Source of the DNA: Strigamia acuminata
Taxonomy: Eukaryota > Arthropoda > Chilopoda > Geophilomorpha > Linotaeniidae
Direction: 5' to 3'
DNA length: 64,000 bases
Assembly: GCA_949358305.1 (NCBI GenBank)
Contig: CASHSZ010000145.1
Location: 50,182 to 114,181 of the forward strand
Made by a program: the position numbers and the translations under genes
Part shown: positions 23,641 to 35,591 of the stretch, one piece after another
Numbering within the stretch: position 1 is the stretch's first letter
Layout: each line of letters opens with the position of its first letter
The notes under the pieces: model-generated
Told to the model about the DNA's origin: nothing
The model's database searches: none
What the model saw: only the letters and a program-made list of their open reading frames with translations

Positions 23641-24873
23641 TCCAGCAGAGATTCGACGGGCGCGTATAACCGTGCGGAGGAGTGAGTGAGCCGGGTCGCG
23701 CGAGTCGACAAACTAGGACGGAGCCCGGGAGGAAAAAAAGCCGCGAAAACAAGCACAACAGGTGAGTAAAATTCGGATGCCTGAGTTCAAATAAATCCCG
23801 AGGAAATAAACTGAAGAGTGTACATTTTTTCTAGGACATTAGCGCGGGTCCATCGGGAAGAGAATAGGACGCACCACGGTCCTCTCACGATTATATTGGA
23901 AATAGAAAGGGACAACGAGGACGCATTTGTCGACAACGAAGCGACAGAGAGTGGAAAATAGGAAAGGAAGGGCAATTAGATGAGTTCTTTTCACGTCACA
24001 TACTTCTGACAGCGTATTAAAAACAGATCGTTCTCATTTTTGCAGGAAACACGATGTGCAGACGGTTTGCTACGTGTCATTCTCGGTTGCTCGCGACAGA
24101 TGTCACACGGAGTCCTCGCGTCGTTCTCGCGTGTTGACACACACACATACATACTCGCGCGCGCATACATATAAGGCCACTCGAATTGGTGTTACGGAAT
24201 CTGGAGGAAATTCAACGAATTTGCGTGCATCGTTTTTCGCACAACATTGCTGAAGGACCGTTCATCCATCGAAACTACCGGTGCATGTAGAAAAAAACTG
24301 ATTTATGACTTTATTTCTATTTTTCATACAGGTTAACGATGTTAAACCGAGTGAAATAGTGCGGATCGAATCTTTTTAATACGAGTTGATTTATTTGGTT
24401 TGAACGAATTGAATTAATTTATCTTGAATTTCAGGTGGAAGAAAAACAAGTGACCGACTAGATATAAAATCGAGTGTTTCGCGACACCTGGAACGAAACG
24501 AGTTGTTGGATGGGTGAAATATAATCAGAAAATGTATAAATATTTGAATTTTAACCAGACGTTTTATGATTGCAGGATTTTGTTAAACTGATTGATTGAT
24601 TGATTGATTGATTGATTAATTGCAACCTAGACGTGGCGTGTTGCCTCCTAGTGGACGATGGTATCAGCTCCTGGTGCGTCAACGAGAAGGACGTGCAGTC
24701 TGTGTCTCCTCTACGACGACACCGAGTCTGGTCGCTCGAAATGCTCCGTTGCGATGCCGGGCAATGGGCCGCTCAGCACGTACACGCTCGTCGACGGCGC
24801 GCGTCCCATCGCTGCGGACCCGGGGTGCTGCAAGGAGAAGACAGGCAGACGGATAGATGGAATTAATAATTAA
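23641..24873 (+). other. Possible spliced transcript ending in a small Cys-rich ORF
   Basis: Several consensus splice sites occur in order: a donor CAG/GTGAGT at 23760, then acceptors TTTTCTAG (about 23835), TTTTTGCAG (about 24045), CATACAG (about 24331), ATTTCAG (about 24435) and TTGCAG (about 24576). The early segments hold no long frame. The last segment holds a 71-codon ATG frame (24658-24873) with C-x2-C and C-C pairs and codon-rich GC composition (start MVSAPGASTRRTCSLC). This may be a gene with a long spliced 5' leader, or a non-coding transcript. I do not recognise the peptide. Confidence 0.3.
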
Positions 24874-24879
24874 ATTGAA

Positions 24880-27580
24880 AATTTGATTCAACTTTTGGGG
24901 TGACTAAAACTCAAAGACAAAGTTTGTAATTTACTCGCATCGAAAGATAAATTAGTTGTCGTTGTTGTTGTTGTTGTTGTTTTTTTTTTCAAAATACAAT
25001 TTATTAATAAAATGTTACACGATGATTGTTCCACATTGATTATTTGTTGATTATTTGTTTTACAATTACACTTTCAATTCTCGGTGAGCAGTTCTTTGCG
25101 TTCCGACGCGTCGCTATCGAGATTGATGTCGGGTCTCGTTCGATTGGCTGCGTTCAAATCAATCAAAACTGTGAACACAGGGCCAACGCAAATCGCGAAA
25201 TCCACACGCCCATCAATCAATCAACCACGGAGTTTAAATAAATGAATAAACAAATAATTTAATAAATGAACAATGCCGACACCGCGGAAGCATGTTTCCG
25301 AACGTTTCGGTGCCGACGCGCATTCGTGAGTAAAGCGCATGTCGACTTACCGGCGAGATCGCGTCACCCGTTAATAGTACGCGCGTTTGAACGCGGCCTA
25401 GTGCGCGACGAGGCGCGCAATGCGGGGTAGAAGAGCGGGCATCGTTTCCACCGCGTATTACGACATTTACGGGGGCGGGTCGCAGGGATAAATTAACACG
25501 AGTCGAATCGAATCGAATCAACCCGACAGGAGCTTTTTTTTGGAACAATGTGTCGGGGCTGCCGGCGCTCGTCCGTCGACACCAGCTGCCCCTATTTGCC
25601 GCGAATGCGACCCTTTGCACGACCCTTTGTACCGTGCAAACCGGCACTGGTTTGGCCGATGACAACACAGGATAGATTAAAAGTGATGAGACAAATCCAC
25701 CACCGGAACCCTCCGAATATCCGCGAGGACCCGGAACGGTCTGAAACCGTTTGTTTGTTTGTCTGTTTGTTTGCAAATCCATCGAACGTAGTGACGAAAA
25801 CTCACTTCTCCTACGCTGGCGCGTCGAGTACAATGGGGTGAAAATAAAATCGTAAACCAATAGAGGCGTTCGTGGCCTCGTTTCGTGCAACACTTGTCAC
25901 CGATTTCTATTCTTTTATTTAACTCGACACGATCGTTTGCGCGCGGGATTTGACGCCCGTTCGCGTAATCCGCGTCCTTTAATGGACGCCAAAAATGTTT
26001 GTTGCGACGGTAGCGCGTTCTGGCGGCAATTTAGCGCAATGAAGCGCGATCACGGCGGACCAGAGAGAGAGAGAAAGAGAAATCGACACGACTCGACGGG
26101 AACTTATTTTTGGAACAAATTTATTGGGGGCTGCCGTCACCAGCTGCCCCGTATGCCCGTATGCCGATGCAATAGAGAAAACACTTTTTACAACGCATAA
26201 ATGACATCTACTCCACCACGAACACCCCGAGGGTATTGAGACACGAAAAGGACGAAACAGGTCCGTTTAAGCGCTCAGCGCTTGATGGCTCCTTGTTCGA
26301 AACAAGTGTGTCTGGTCTGGGTTTGAAAATGTCCGCAGAGTCGGTCGAATCCAACGACAACAACTGCGTCGCCGGGGATGGTGCGAGGCGTCCGGAAGCC
26401 AGTTCTAAAATGTAAAATGTAATTTATTTTCAATTTTTTTGTTGGGATCGACCCCAACGAAGATAATCTCATTAAACAATGGAGCACGAACCGCGAAACT
26501 GATCCCATGGTCGGGAAATCGAACTCCAGTCGTCCGCCCATCGTCGATCGCCAGGTATCTTTAAGCGATAAACATGTCGCGCCTCGAGAGTTCGTGGATC
26601 TGATCTGATCTGACTTAATCTGACCTGGATCGAACCCGAATTTGAATCTTAATTTTACGTATTTTTTAGCGTTTCAACATTACGTCAGTTTCCTTTTATT
26701 CAACAATTATACTTTTAATTTTCGTCGATAGTTATTTGCATTCCGACGCGTTGCTATCGAATTTGACGTCGGGTCTCGGTCGACTGGCTGCGTTCAAGTC
26801 AGAATTGCGAACACGGGACCAATACACAGGCCGCCGTAACGCTAAAAATGAGTGGACCTTTCCGCAATTTGCACACCACGAGGTCCGAATAGATGAATTA
26901 ATAAATAAGTAAACGAATAAACAAATAAATAAACAATGCCGACGCCGTAGAAACGTGTAGAAGCGTGTTTCTGGACGTTTCAGTGCCGGTGCGCATCCGT
27001 GAGTAAAGTGTGCGTCGATTTAGCGGCGTGATCGCGTCACCCTTAATTGTACGCGCGTTTAAATGCGATCTAATGCGCGATGAGGCGCGCAATACGGGGT
27101 AGAAGAGCGGGGCATTGTTTCCACCGCGTAGATCGCAGAGATAAATTAACACGATACGAATCGAATCGAATCAACTCGACAGGAGCTTTATTTGAAACAA
27201 TGTGTCGGGGCTGCCGGCGCTCGTCGGCGCCAACTGCCCCTATTTGTCGCGAACGCGACCCTCCGACCATTCGCGTCTGGCCAGTGACGACGCAGAATAA
27301 AACGAGCGCAATCAAACCGATGCCGCACACCGGAACCCTCCGGATATCCGCGAGGGCCCGGAACGCTCGCTCTGAGAATGTTCGCAAAGTCCGGTCGAGC
27401 GCAATCTCAAAAACTCGCGTCGATTACATGGTGCGAGACAACCGGAAAAGAAAAAAAAATATATAAAACGGCGGATTTTCCACAAAATCTTTGTTCCAGT
27501 AGGTCGCTGCGAGGATAATCTAATTATTGGTCGGAACACAAATCGCGGAACCGACTCCAAGATCAGGAAATTAAACTTTG
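24880..27580. repeat. Dispersed/tandem repeat family, array 1
   Basis: Holds three copies of the hairpin module (T-rich, GGAACAA, then GGGGCTGCC...CTGCCCC) at about 25543-25605, 26108-26150 and 27185-27245. Around them are conserved blocks: ATCGCGTCACCC upstream, GGAACCCTCCG...CCGCGAGG downstream, an ACTCAC-type block, and a block centred on AAATTAAAAT...ATAATCTAATTAA. Frames are short and not conserved between copies, so I treat the array as non-coding. The GTT tract at 24958-24980 lies just before it. Confidence 0.7.
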
Positions 27581-28360
27581 ATCGTTTTCCCTATTATGCA
27601 CATTTTTTGTTCCGAGTGGCAATGTCCGGTACGCGCGCGTACGTCCCCTCCCTCTTTCTACCCGGACACCGAGACCCGGTGGACGATAGGTTGTGTGGAC
27701 ACTCGGATATTCGGGGTTCGGTCCTTTGCATTTATTCATAATGAAGACTCTTCTTACGTACAACTTAGCGTTATTTTTTTTCCCGCGTGTATTGTTTGCC
27801 GTCGACATGTTTAAAGTGCGTGCCGACTCGATCAGCGACCAAATAAGCGGAGTTGTAAACCCACGCCAAATTGAACGACTGCGGAAATATCGTCGCCAGT
27901 CCACGCATGCTCCACTTGATTACTTACTTACTCACCCACTCACTCGCTTTCTCTCGCTCTCACTCTCGCTCTCGCCCTCGCTCTCGTCGACACCACGTTG
28001 CAGTGAAGCACGAAGCTTCGTTTCAATTGTCGCCATTTTTAAATCGGGCTAGAGCCGGGCAAAGACAGTTTGCGTTTGCAGTTGCGTGTTTAGTTTCGTT
28101 TCGTTAAACGTGAGTGAGCGAGCGAGTGAACGAGCGAATGAGCCAAGTGTTTTGTGGTATCATTTGTCAATTATTCCCGCCCAATTATGCACGTATTGTA
28201 TCCGTAAGCGCGCGCGCAGAAAAAATTTGTTTGTTTGGTTATTGTTGCTAACAGAAAATGAAGCTCAATTTAATAACCCATTTGTTTTTTTTTTTTTTGT
28301 TTTTTTTTTTTTCTTTTTCTTTTGATTTTATCTATCGCGTTTTTTTCTTTTTCAGAGACC

Positions 28361-29043
28361 ATGATGACAGGAACATGGAAGGTGAAAGGGGAAGGGGAGA
28401 CATCGTCCATCTCGGCGCCCGTTCTCCGTGCGACGCGGACTAGAACCACATCGCCGTCGTCGACTGCCGCTATCGCGTCGGTACCGCTCGATCCCGCTTT
28501 GTCCAAGCGTCCAGGCAGGCAGAAAAGGAGTAAACTGACGCTGATCAAGAGGGTACGCGCCACGTCTTGGGTTTTATTTATTTGCTTATTCTCTTTTTTT
28601 TTTTTCTCCCTTTCCCTTTCCAGTCGCGAAGAGAGACATCATTGCCGCCGCCGTCTTCACCTTCGGTGCTGCGGGAAGAGAGATTGGCAACAAGGGTCGA
28701 GGCGGTGATAACAGAAAAAATGGAGAATGTGGTGAAGAATGTGGTGAAGAATGTGGCGGAGAATGTGGCGGAGAATGTGGTGGAGAAGGTTATGGCGAAG
28801 CGAATGGAGAAGGTGTTGGCGGAGCAACTGGACAAAGTGGTTGCGGAGCGAATGGAGAAAGCGGCGAGATGGCGGGAAAAGAAGACAAAGACGTTGTGCG
28901 TGTTGAAGTCGGTGGGGAAGAAGCTAGAGGCGGTGCAGGCGGAGGTGAAGGAAATGGAGATGGACATGGTGGACATGATGGAGGAGGAAGATGGCTGTGG
29001 TTACGAAGGACTCGATGATAACGGCGATGAAAAGGAGTGGTAG
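28361..29043 (+). CDS. Small two-exon coiled-coil protein, 203 aa (family copy B)
   Basis: Exons 28361-28552 and 28624-29043 join in phase 0; the acceptor is TTTCCAG. A TTTTTCAG acceptor five bases upstream of the ATG suggests a further 5' untranslated exon. Exon 1 is basic and Ser/Thr/Pro-rich and ends KLTLIKR. Exon 2 starts S-R-R like copy C (S-L-G-R-R), then forms a long coiled coil with direct repeats (E-N-V-V, K-N-V-V, A-E-N-V, then K-R-M-E-K-V, E-R-M-E-K-A) and an acidic C-terminus ending NGDEKEW. Compared with copies A and C it has an extra valine-rich block (about residues 90-120) produced by short tandem duplication, and its C-terminus lacks the SD-x-SME motif. AATAAA occurs at about 29117. 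Function unknown. Confidence 0.72.
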
Positions 29044-29149
29044 GGAGAAGGGGTGATGGGCCTTGAAGACGATGGTTACGATGTGACCGACAGTGACCAC
29101 AACCAAGATTCTATCAAATAAATAGATAAATAAATTGACAAGTGTACTC

Positions 29150-31190
29150 ATAATTGTTGTATAGATTCCTTCGATCGAATAAACATTGTTTTAATATAGT
29201 TGTCACGGTTCATACTTTGGCGAAAGCATGTCTGGCGATGGCAAGGGGCGCACGAGTGGCTACTCGCATGCCGTCCCCTGGGACATGCAGACTCGCTCTC
29301 GGACCTCAGGACTCATATTGTCGCCTGGCTCGCGTAGACAGCGTAGACAGCGATGGGGCAAGAAGTCTGGGAGATAGATAAAGTTAAAATCTGAAACTGC
29401 AAATTTTTCACAAAACAATTTGTTTCAATCGGTCCCAACGACGATAATCTAATTAACAGTTGGAGCGCAAACCACGAAACCGATTCGACGATTGTGGGAT
29501 TAAACTTTCATTGTCTTCCATGGGTATTTTTTATTCCACAGGGTGTCCCACGCGCGCGTGTCTACTCCTTTCTCTTTTCTTCGTCCGGGGACCCATTTCC
29601 AATCGAACTTTTTTTTTGTCCGGCGCCCAAAAGCCCGGACAGATCCACGAAATCCGCAGCAAAATCACGAGCTTGGGGTCGGCGTATAGGTCGCACAGCA
29701 TCTCCCGAGGATTAAATATATAAACAATTAAACTAGTGTTTTTGCACAATTATTTGGAACAAACAATCGCTATAACCAAACAATACCAACGCTGTGGAAG
29801 CGTACGGGAGCGCGTATCTGAACATCCCGGCACCAATGTACCACCATGAACGCGACACCCTTAACGATACGTGCGTTTAAATGTGACCCAATGCGCGATA
29901 AGACACGTGACGCATCATTTTCACCACGTATTGTGACATTTACGAAATTTACGGTATTTACGGGATGAGTGAAGGAATCTAATCAACTCGATCTTATTTT
30001 GGAACAAGTTATTGGGGGCTGCCAATGCTGGCTGCCCGTATTCTGCGTGGCGAGAAGATAGGACCCCGTCCTTTTTGCGCGCCAATACCCTCGGAATGTT
30101 TGTGGTGGAGTGGTCCCTACTCTGAAGTAAGCGTGTCTGGTCTCGATCGACCTAGAGGCGCTTGCAAATCCACCGAACGCAATGACACAAACTCACGTCG
30201 AAAGCGATGGCGCGAGACGCCGGAAAGACAAAATTAAAATATGAAACGACGGATATTTTGCAAAACTCTTATTCTAGTCGGTCACTGCGAAGGTAATCTT
30301 AGTGACGACCGAAGTACGGGGGTAGATTTTATTCTGTTTTGTGTCTGTCTGGTACCGATCACCCACCCATCACCCACCCATCTCCGATCATCGGGCACCT
30401 ATGAGCGATAAACGCTCCCCTCCACGCTTGGCATGTCGCGCCTCGACAGTTCGCGGATCGAACCTGAATTCGAATCCGAATTTTGCGTTCTCTTTATCGT
30501 TTCAACGTTACGAGGGTTTCTTTTTATCAAAAACAATTACATTTTCAATTCTCGTCGGTAATTAACTGCGTTCCGGGCACTTTGCGGACGTTTATCCACG
30601 TTGACAAACATCATCGTCGACGCCCAATTCGAAAACCCGTGTCACACTCACCCGCATCGCATCACGCGCGTCATCGCGTGTAGGAACGCGCGTATCGAAA
30701 ACAACGTTGTGGGAGCTTGGATTTATTTTGGAACAATTTGTCGGGGCTGTCGGCGCGCATCGGTCGCCAACTGCCCCGTGTTCTCCGACGAACCCACTTT
30801 GGAGTGTTTTTTGACGAACCAGGGAGTGTTCGTGGCGGAGCAGAACAACCGTATCAAATCGATTCAGGAAATTGTGACCGAAACCCTCGGATCTCCATGA
30901 TGGCTCGAAGCGAACGAATTCAAAGTGTCTGCAAACTCGTCGAACGCGATTATACAAACTCACATCGTCTACGATGGTGCAACGTGTACTGCGAGTTGAA
31001 ATTAAAATGGTAAACCGATCGGGGCGTTCGCGATCTTCGACTCAGACGGCACCCAATTCGATAATCTAATTAATCGTTGGGGCACTCGTCGTGGAATTAG
31101 TTCCACTGTCGATAAATCGATTTATATATTTCAAGGATTTTTATTTAACTCCGCGCGAGCGCCTGTGTGATGTAATTTCTCACAACCGCC
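29150..31190. repeat. Dispersed/tandem repeat family, array 2
   Basis: Hairpin modules lie at about 30000-30042 and 30722-30785, with the same flanking blocks as array 1. The segment 30876-31137 is nearly identical to 32742-33003. Short frames here are not shared between copies. The last 50 bp lead into the retropepsin-like gene. Confidence 0.7.
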
Positions 31191-31294
31191 ACGCCATCTG
31201 ACGTAACCCGTGTCTCATTTGCATCCAAATCAAGTTCAGACACGATACAAGACTGTTTTCCGCGTCTCGTTGGCGTTCCTCGCAACATTGAACC

Positions 31295-31838
31295 ATGTTC
31301 CAGGTAATTCCAGAAACAGATACGAATTGTTTCGTATAATTTTTAATCTAAAACTTCTCTTATTCAGCCGAAACCGCTTGAACCCACGAACGAACATCCC
31401 TTGCTCAAGGTGAAGATAGGGAATCTCGCGCGTAATGCCCTGGTAATCGAGTGGTCGCGCTTCTGCGCCATCGACGAACGTTTATTCGAAGAAACGGGCT
31501 ACCCTCGGGACAGTATCCGCGAACTAGACGACGACGACGATAGACACCGGTACCTAAAAAACATCGTTGGTGACCATTTCCAAATAATTGGACAGATCAA
31601 GATGAACGTCGAGTGGGTGAATCGAGGCACCGAAACCAACTTCATCGTCGTGACGAAAGAAAGAACTCTCGTCTTGGGGATGCGTTTCCTTTGGGACTCG
31701 AATATGTCTTGCGCGCGGTTTGATCGATTCTTCAAAGACCGTAAACTTGGCGTCACCATCCCATTCGAGTATGGATTTGTTCCATGGACAAATTTGTACT
31801 TTGTCGAATATCCAGATAAAATGTACAAGTGTCAATAA
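31295..31838 (+). CDS. Retropepsin-like protein lacking the catalytic D-T-G, 159 aa
   Basis: Exons 31295-31303 (M-F-Q) and 31368-31838 join in phase 0; donor CAG/GTAATT, acceptor TATTCAG. The fold signature of retroviral-type aspartic proteases is visible: strand P-L-L-K-V-K-I-G-N (15-22), the active-site strand A-L-V then I30-E31-W32 where A-L-V/I-D-T-G is expected, I-I-G-Q-I-K-M-N-V (77-84), F-I-V-V (95-98) and the L-G-M-x-F-L flap-end motif (106-111). The catalytic Asp and its Thr-Gly are thus all replaced, while the rest of the frame is intact and well conserved in pattern. It is a single-domain protein with a 48-residue tail, not part of a gag-pol. A retroelement origin is inferred; it is either co-opted for a non-enzymatic role or recently inactivated. 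The AATAAA at 31835 overlaps the stop codon. Confidence 0.7.
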
Positions 31839-32269
31839 ATGGCAATCCTATGTGTGAATGGGGTAAAAAATGTGGGAAAAAAATGTTATACAAATAAATA
31901 ACTGTCGTTTTCGCGTAACTTTTTCGGCGTTATTCCACCATATAATCGTCGCTTCAATGTATCGTTGTTTCATCGTTTCGTTTTATTCCGTTTTATTTGT
32001 TTATTTGTTTTTATTTTTATTTTTATTTATTTATTTATTTTATTTTATTTTTTTTTTTTTTTTATAACATTCTGCAAACTGTAAAAACTGTAAAAACTTT
32101 AAATATAGATATTTCAGTGAACAGCGAGTTTGTTTTTATTTTAGACTAGATGGGATACCTGGGTCGAAACGAATTAGGTCGAAACGGGATTTCGACTTTA
32201 GTCATTTCGACCTTAGTATGGAATCCCGGGTGCTCATAGTATTCGAAAATTAAGTAAAGTAAAGTAAAG
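31839..32269. other. Gene-free stretch
   Basis: Presumed 3' flank of the preceding gene, with TTTTA/TTTA tracts (31985-32065). Nothing else is seen. Confidence 0.5.
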
Positions 32270-33340
32270 TTTAGTCATCTTCTTTGGATATTTTTTTTAC
32301 TCCGTTTGGCGTCTTGCGCGCGCGCTTGTTTGCTCCCTTCTCCCTTCTCCGCCTCGAATTTCGTCCCCGGTCGGTCGTTTTCACCCGACACCCAAAAGTC
32401 CAATCCCGACGAACGGATCCACGAATTCCGTCGTGAAATCGCGAACACGTCGTCAACGCACAGGCCACGCGCGTATCACGAGGAACAAATAAATAAACAA
32501 TTAAATGGGTGTTTTTGCACAATTATTTGAAATAAACACGCTTTATAGGTGTGTCTGTCTGTGGGCTTATTTTGGAACAAGTTGTTGGGGCTGCCGACAC
32601 TCGTCGGTGCCAGCTGCCCCGCATTCACCGTAGGTGAGGCGCTCGTTGCCGCAATGGTCGCCGCAATGGTCGCCGGAATGTTCGTGGTGGAGCAGAACAC
32701 CCGTGGGTGGGAAATACCGTTTCAAATCGATTCAGGAAATTTCGACCGAAACCCTCGGATCTCCATGATGGCTCGAAGCGAACGAATTCAAAGTGTATGC
32801 AAACTCGTCGAACGCGATTATACAAACTCGCATCGTCTACGATGGTGCAACGTGTACTGCGAGTTGAAATTAAAATGGTAAACCGATCGGGGCGTTCGCG
32901 ATCTTCGACTCAGACGGCACCCAATTCGATAATCTAATTAATCGTTGGGGCACTCGTCGTGGAATTAGTTCCACTGTCGATAAATCGATTTATATATTTC
33001 AAGGACTTTTATTCAACTCCGCTCGAGCGTTTGTGCGCAGGACTTTGTACCTGGTCACGTGGCCTGTAATGTAATTTCCCAGAACCGCCACGCCACCCGA
33101 CGTAAGCCGTGCCCTTCGATGGACGCCAAAGTGTCCATTCGATGCGGATTTTTGCGTTTCCCGCGTTAAAAGGTGTCCTATAAATTCCGAAACCAAGTTA
33201 ATCTTGATTTACTTGTCTACGTGGATCTCCCCATATATTTTGTTTTCCAATTTCAATGTGGGAAAGTTTGTCGGTTGCAATTTTTCTCGCGCGCACGGCA
33301 ATCACGAAAAAATCTCCGACGGTAACGCACTCTGACGGTA
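32270..33340. repeat. Dispersed/tandem repeat family, array 3
   Basis: A hairpin module at about 32571-32622 is followed by the 262-bp block (32742-33003) almost identical to 30876-31137. A further shared block around 33040-33180 (GTCACGTGGCCTGTAATG, TGGACGCCAAA, CCCGCGTTAAAAGG) recurs at 42790-42930, 45740-45800 and 49100-49160. Non-coding. Confidence 0.7.
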
Positions 33341-33509
33341 ATTGTTTTAAATTAAAAAAAAAAAAAATTAGATAGATAGATAGATAGATAGATAGGATAA
33401 AAATTAAAACAAAATAAAGAAGGGTTGAATTTCTCGGACCATCATCATTGTCGCCCAGCAGTCAGTCAGTCTCTTTCTTTCCTTTTTTCTGCACAAAGCA
33501 AACGTAAGA

Positions 33510-33588
33510 TCGCGGAAGCGAGACTCGAACCCAGAGTCCACGGCTCCATGCGGCAGGTAGTCCTGCCCACTCGACCACTCTGGGTCGA
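33510..33588 (-). repeat. tRNA-derived element, copy 2
   Basis: On the minus strand it has box A-like TGGTCGAGTGG and box B-like GGGTTCGAGTC, and the same middle (GCCGCATGGAGCCGTGG) as copy 1 (GCCTTACGGAGTCGTGG). Divergence from copy 1 and the lack of a clean cloverleaf argue for a tRNA-derived repeat rather than a tRNA gene. Confidence 0.55.
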
Positions 33589-33899
33589 TTATAAATTGTG
33601 CTAAAATATAGAAAAGAAGAGAAACAGATAAATAAATAAAATAAATAAAATAAAGACGTATATTTAATCACCCGATGAGATGTTTTTTTTACAATGAGAA
33701 ACAAAATATACGCAATATAAACAAACAATACGAGACAATGAGATGGGGGATTGTTGTTTTTATCCCATAAGAGTTGTGTCACATCTTTGACAATTGAAAA
33801 AAAAAAAAAAATAAATGAATAAATAAAATTAAAAACAAAAACAAAAACTAAATCAATCAAACAAACAAACAAACGAGAGTGGGAATAAACCGTCTCCTC

Positions 33900-34491
33900 T
33901 TATAATTCCATCGAAAGATCGGAACCACCAATTGCCTCTTCAGCGCCTTCGTCATCATCGTCGTCAACGACATCCTCTATCCAACCCATCGTTCCCTCCA
34001 TCGCCTTCCACCATTTTTCCTCTGCTTCTTCAAATGTTTTCTCAAATTCCTCCATCGTCGCCTTCACCATTTTCTTGAGTCTTTGTTCCGTCCTGTCTAT
34101 CAACTCCTCAATTCTCTCCTCTAGTCCCTCCATCATTTTTTCGACCCTTTCCTCCGTCGCCGCCATTGCCGTCTCCTGGACCTTCGTCTGTCTTCGACCG
34201 AGCGACTGGAGAAAGAGAGAAAAGAACGAATAAAAATAAAAAAAAAAATAAAAAAAAAAAAAAGGTCAAATAAAAAAGACAAAAGAGTAAATATCGGAAT
34301 GGGACACATACCCCCTTGATCTTCGTGGGATCATTAGTTTTTCGCTCGCGTGCATCATGCACGGAACTACTGGCGGCGCTCAAGTTTGGCGTGTGGCTCC
34401 ACGCCTCCATGAAGTCGATGCGTTCCAAAAGGACGACGGGTGACAGGTGCGACTTTGTGGACGGCTTTTCTCCTCTCTTTCCTTTTTCCAT
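33900..34491 (-). CDS. Small two-exon coiled-coil protein, 161 aa (family copy C)
   Basis: Exon 1 34491-34312 and exon 2 34205-33900 join in phase 0; donor GGG/GTATGT, acceptor TCTCCAG. Exon 1 begins MEKGKRGEKPSTKS, is basic, and ends DPTKIKG. Exon 2 opens S-L-G-R-R, then forms a Glu/Lys/Met coiled coil with E-E-R-V/I-E-x-M/L heptads (about 75-115), a W-W-K-A-M-E-G-T-M-G-W segment, an Asp run, and ends GGSDLSMEL. Its intron position, phase and C-terminus match copy A (12567-13128), so these are paralogues despite low overall identity. An A-rich tract lies in the intron. Function unknown. Confidence 0.72.
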
Positions 34492-34781
34492 ATTTTCTTC
34501 GATGTGAAAAAAAAGATAAAAATTAAAATCGCAACAAAAAGAACCAAAACGTGGGACGTCGAATAAAACATCCGCGCACATATTGTTCGCGCAAGTCTAC
34601 GCGCGTACATGTACGTGTTGGACGTGGTACATTTGATGCCTACCGCGGAACAATGCGAGAAAACACGAGAAAATACGAAGTTCTCGTATTTTCTCGGTTT
34701 TACTTCCATTTGGTTAATTCTTACCTTTGGTTTCAATACAATTTATCTTATTTCAGAAGTCTGCGAGACACATATAAAAAG

Positions 34782-34813
<32 letters not shown>

Positions 34814-35558
34814 GTTTATTTCTAATTAAATGAGAAAAATCTTATATATAGGCTTAACCCACCATGCAATAAGAAACAGACGAAAAAATCTTCTTTTTAT
34901 TCGTGTCTTGTAGTTTTCTGAAATGAGATAAATTGCATTGAAACGTAACATAAGAATTAATCAAATGAAAGCAAAACCGAGAAAAAGTGAGAATCTTGTA
35001 TTTTCTCGTTGTACGACAAAGTCGGTTCGCGTTACACGAGTTTTTCAAAGTACCGTGGCCCTGGTACACGATACCGTCTCGGTTTTAAAACGGCACCGCG
35101 GTCCCGACGCTCACCTGCCGCAAAAAGCAATGCAGTCCAGGGCCGCGAACCGCGTGTAAAAACGCCAACTGACGAGTGTTTACCGGGAAAATGGTTAATT
35201 TACCTCTAATCGTTCCACTTGTTCACTTGTTCACGACACGGGGTCCACACTACTGATGGCGAGCGCGCGAGTGATTCGACGCGGCATCTGGCGACAACCA
35301 TGGAATCCCGCGCGTGATGCGACGTTGTTTGTTTATTTTTGTCTATTTTATTTATTTATTTGTTTATTTATATATTTATGTTTATTTGTTTATTCATCTA
35401 TTTGTTTCACGATGCTTTCAAATTTTTATTTTTTTGTAACTCCGCTCACCAAGCAGCGTCGTTATCGAAATCCGCCATACCTGACCGCTGATTCCGCGCC
35501 GCCACGTGCTTCGCTGCTGAGCAAGTTGAAAGTATTTATGCCGTTTATCTATTTATCA

Positions 35559-35591
<33 letters not shown>

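Noticed and set aside
25234-25893. 219-codon minus-strand frame in repeat array 1
   Set aside because: The equivalent frame is broken in other copies of the repeat, composition is not coding-like, and no domain is seen.
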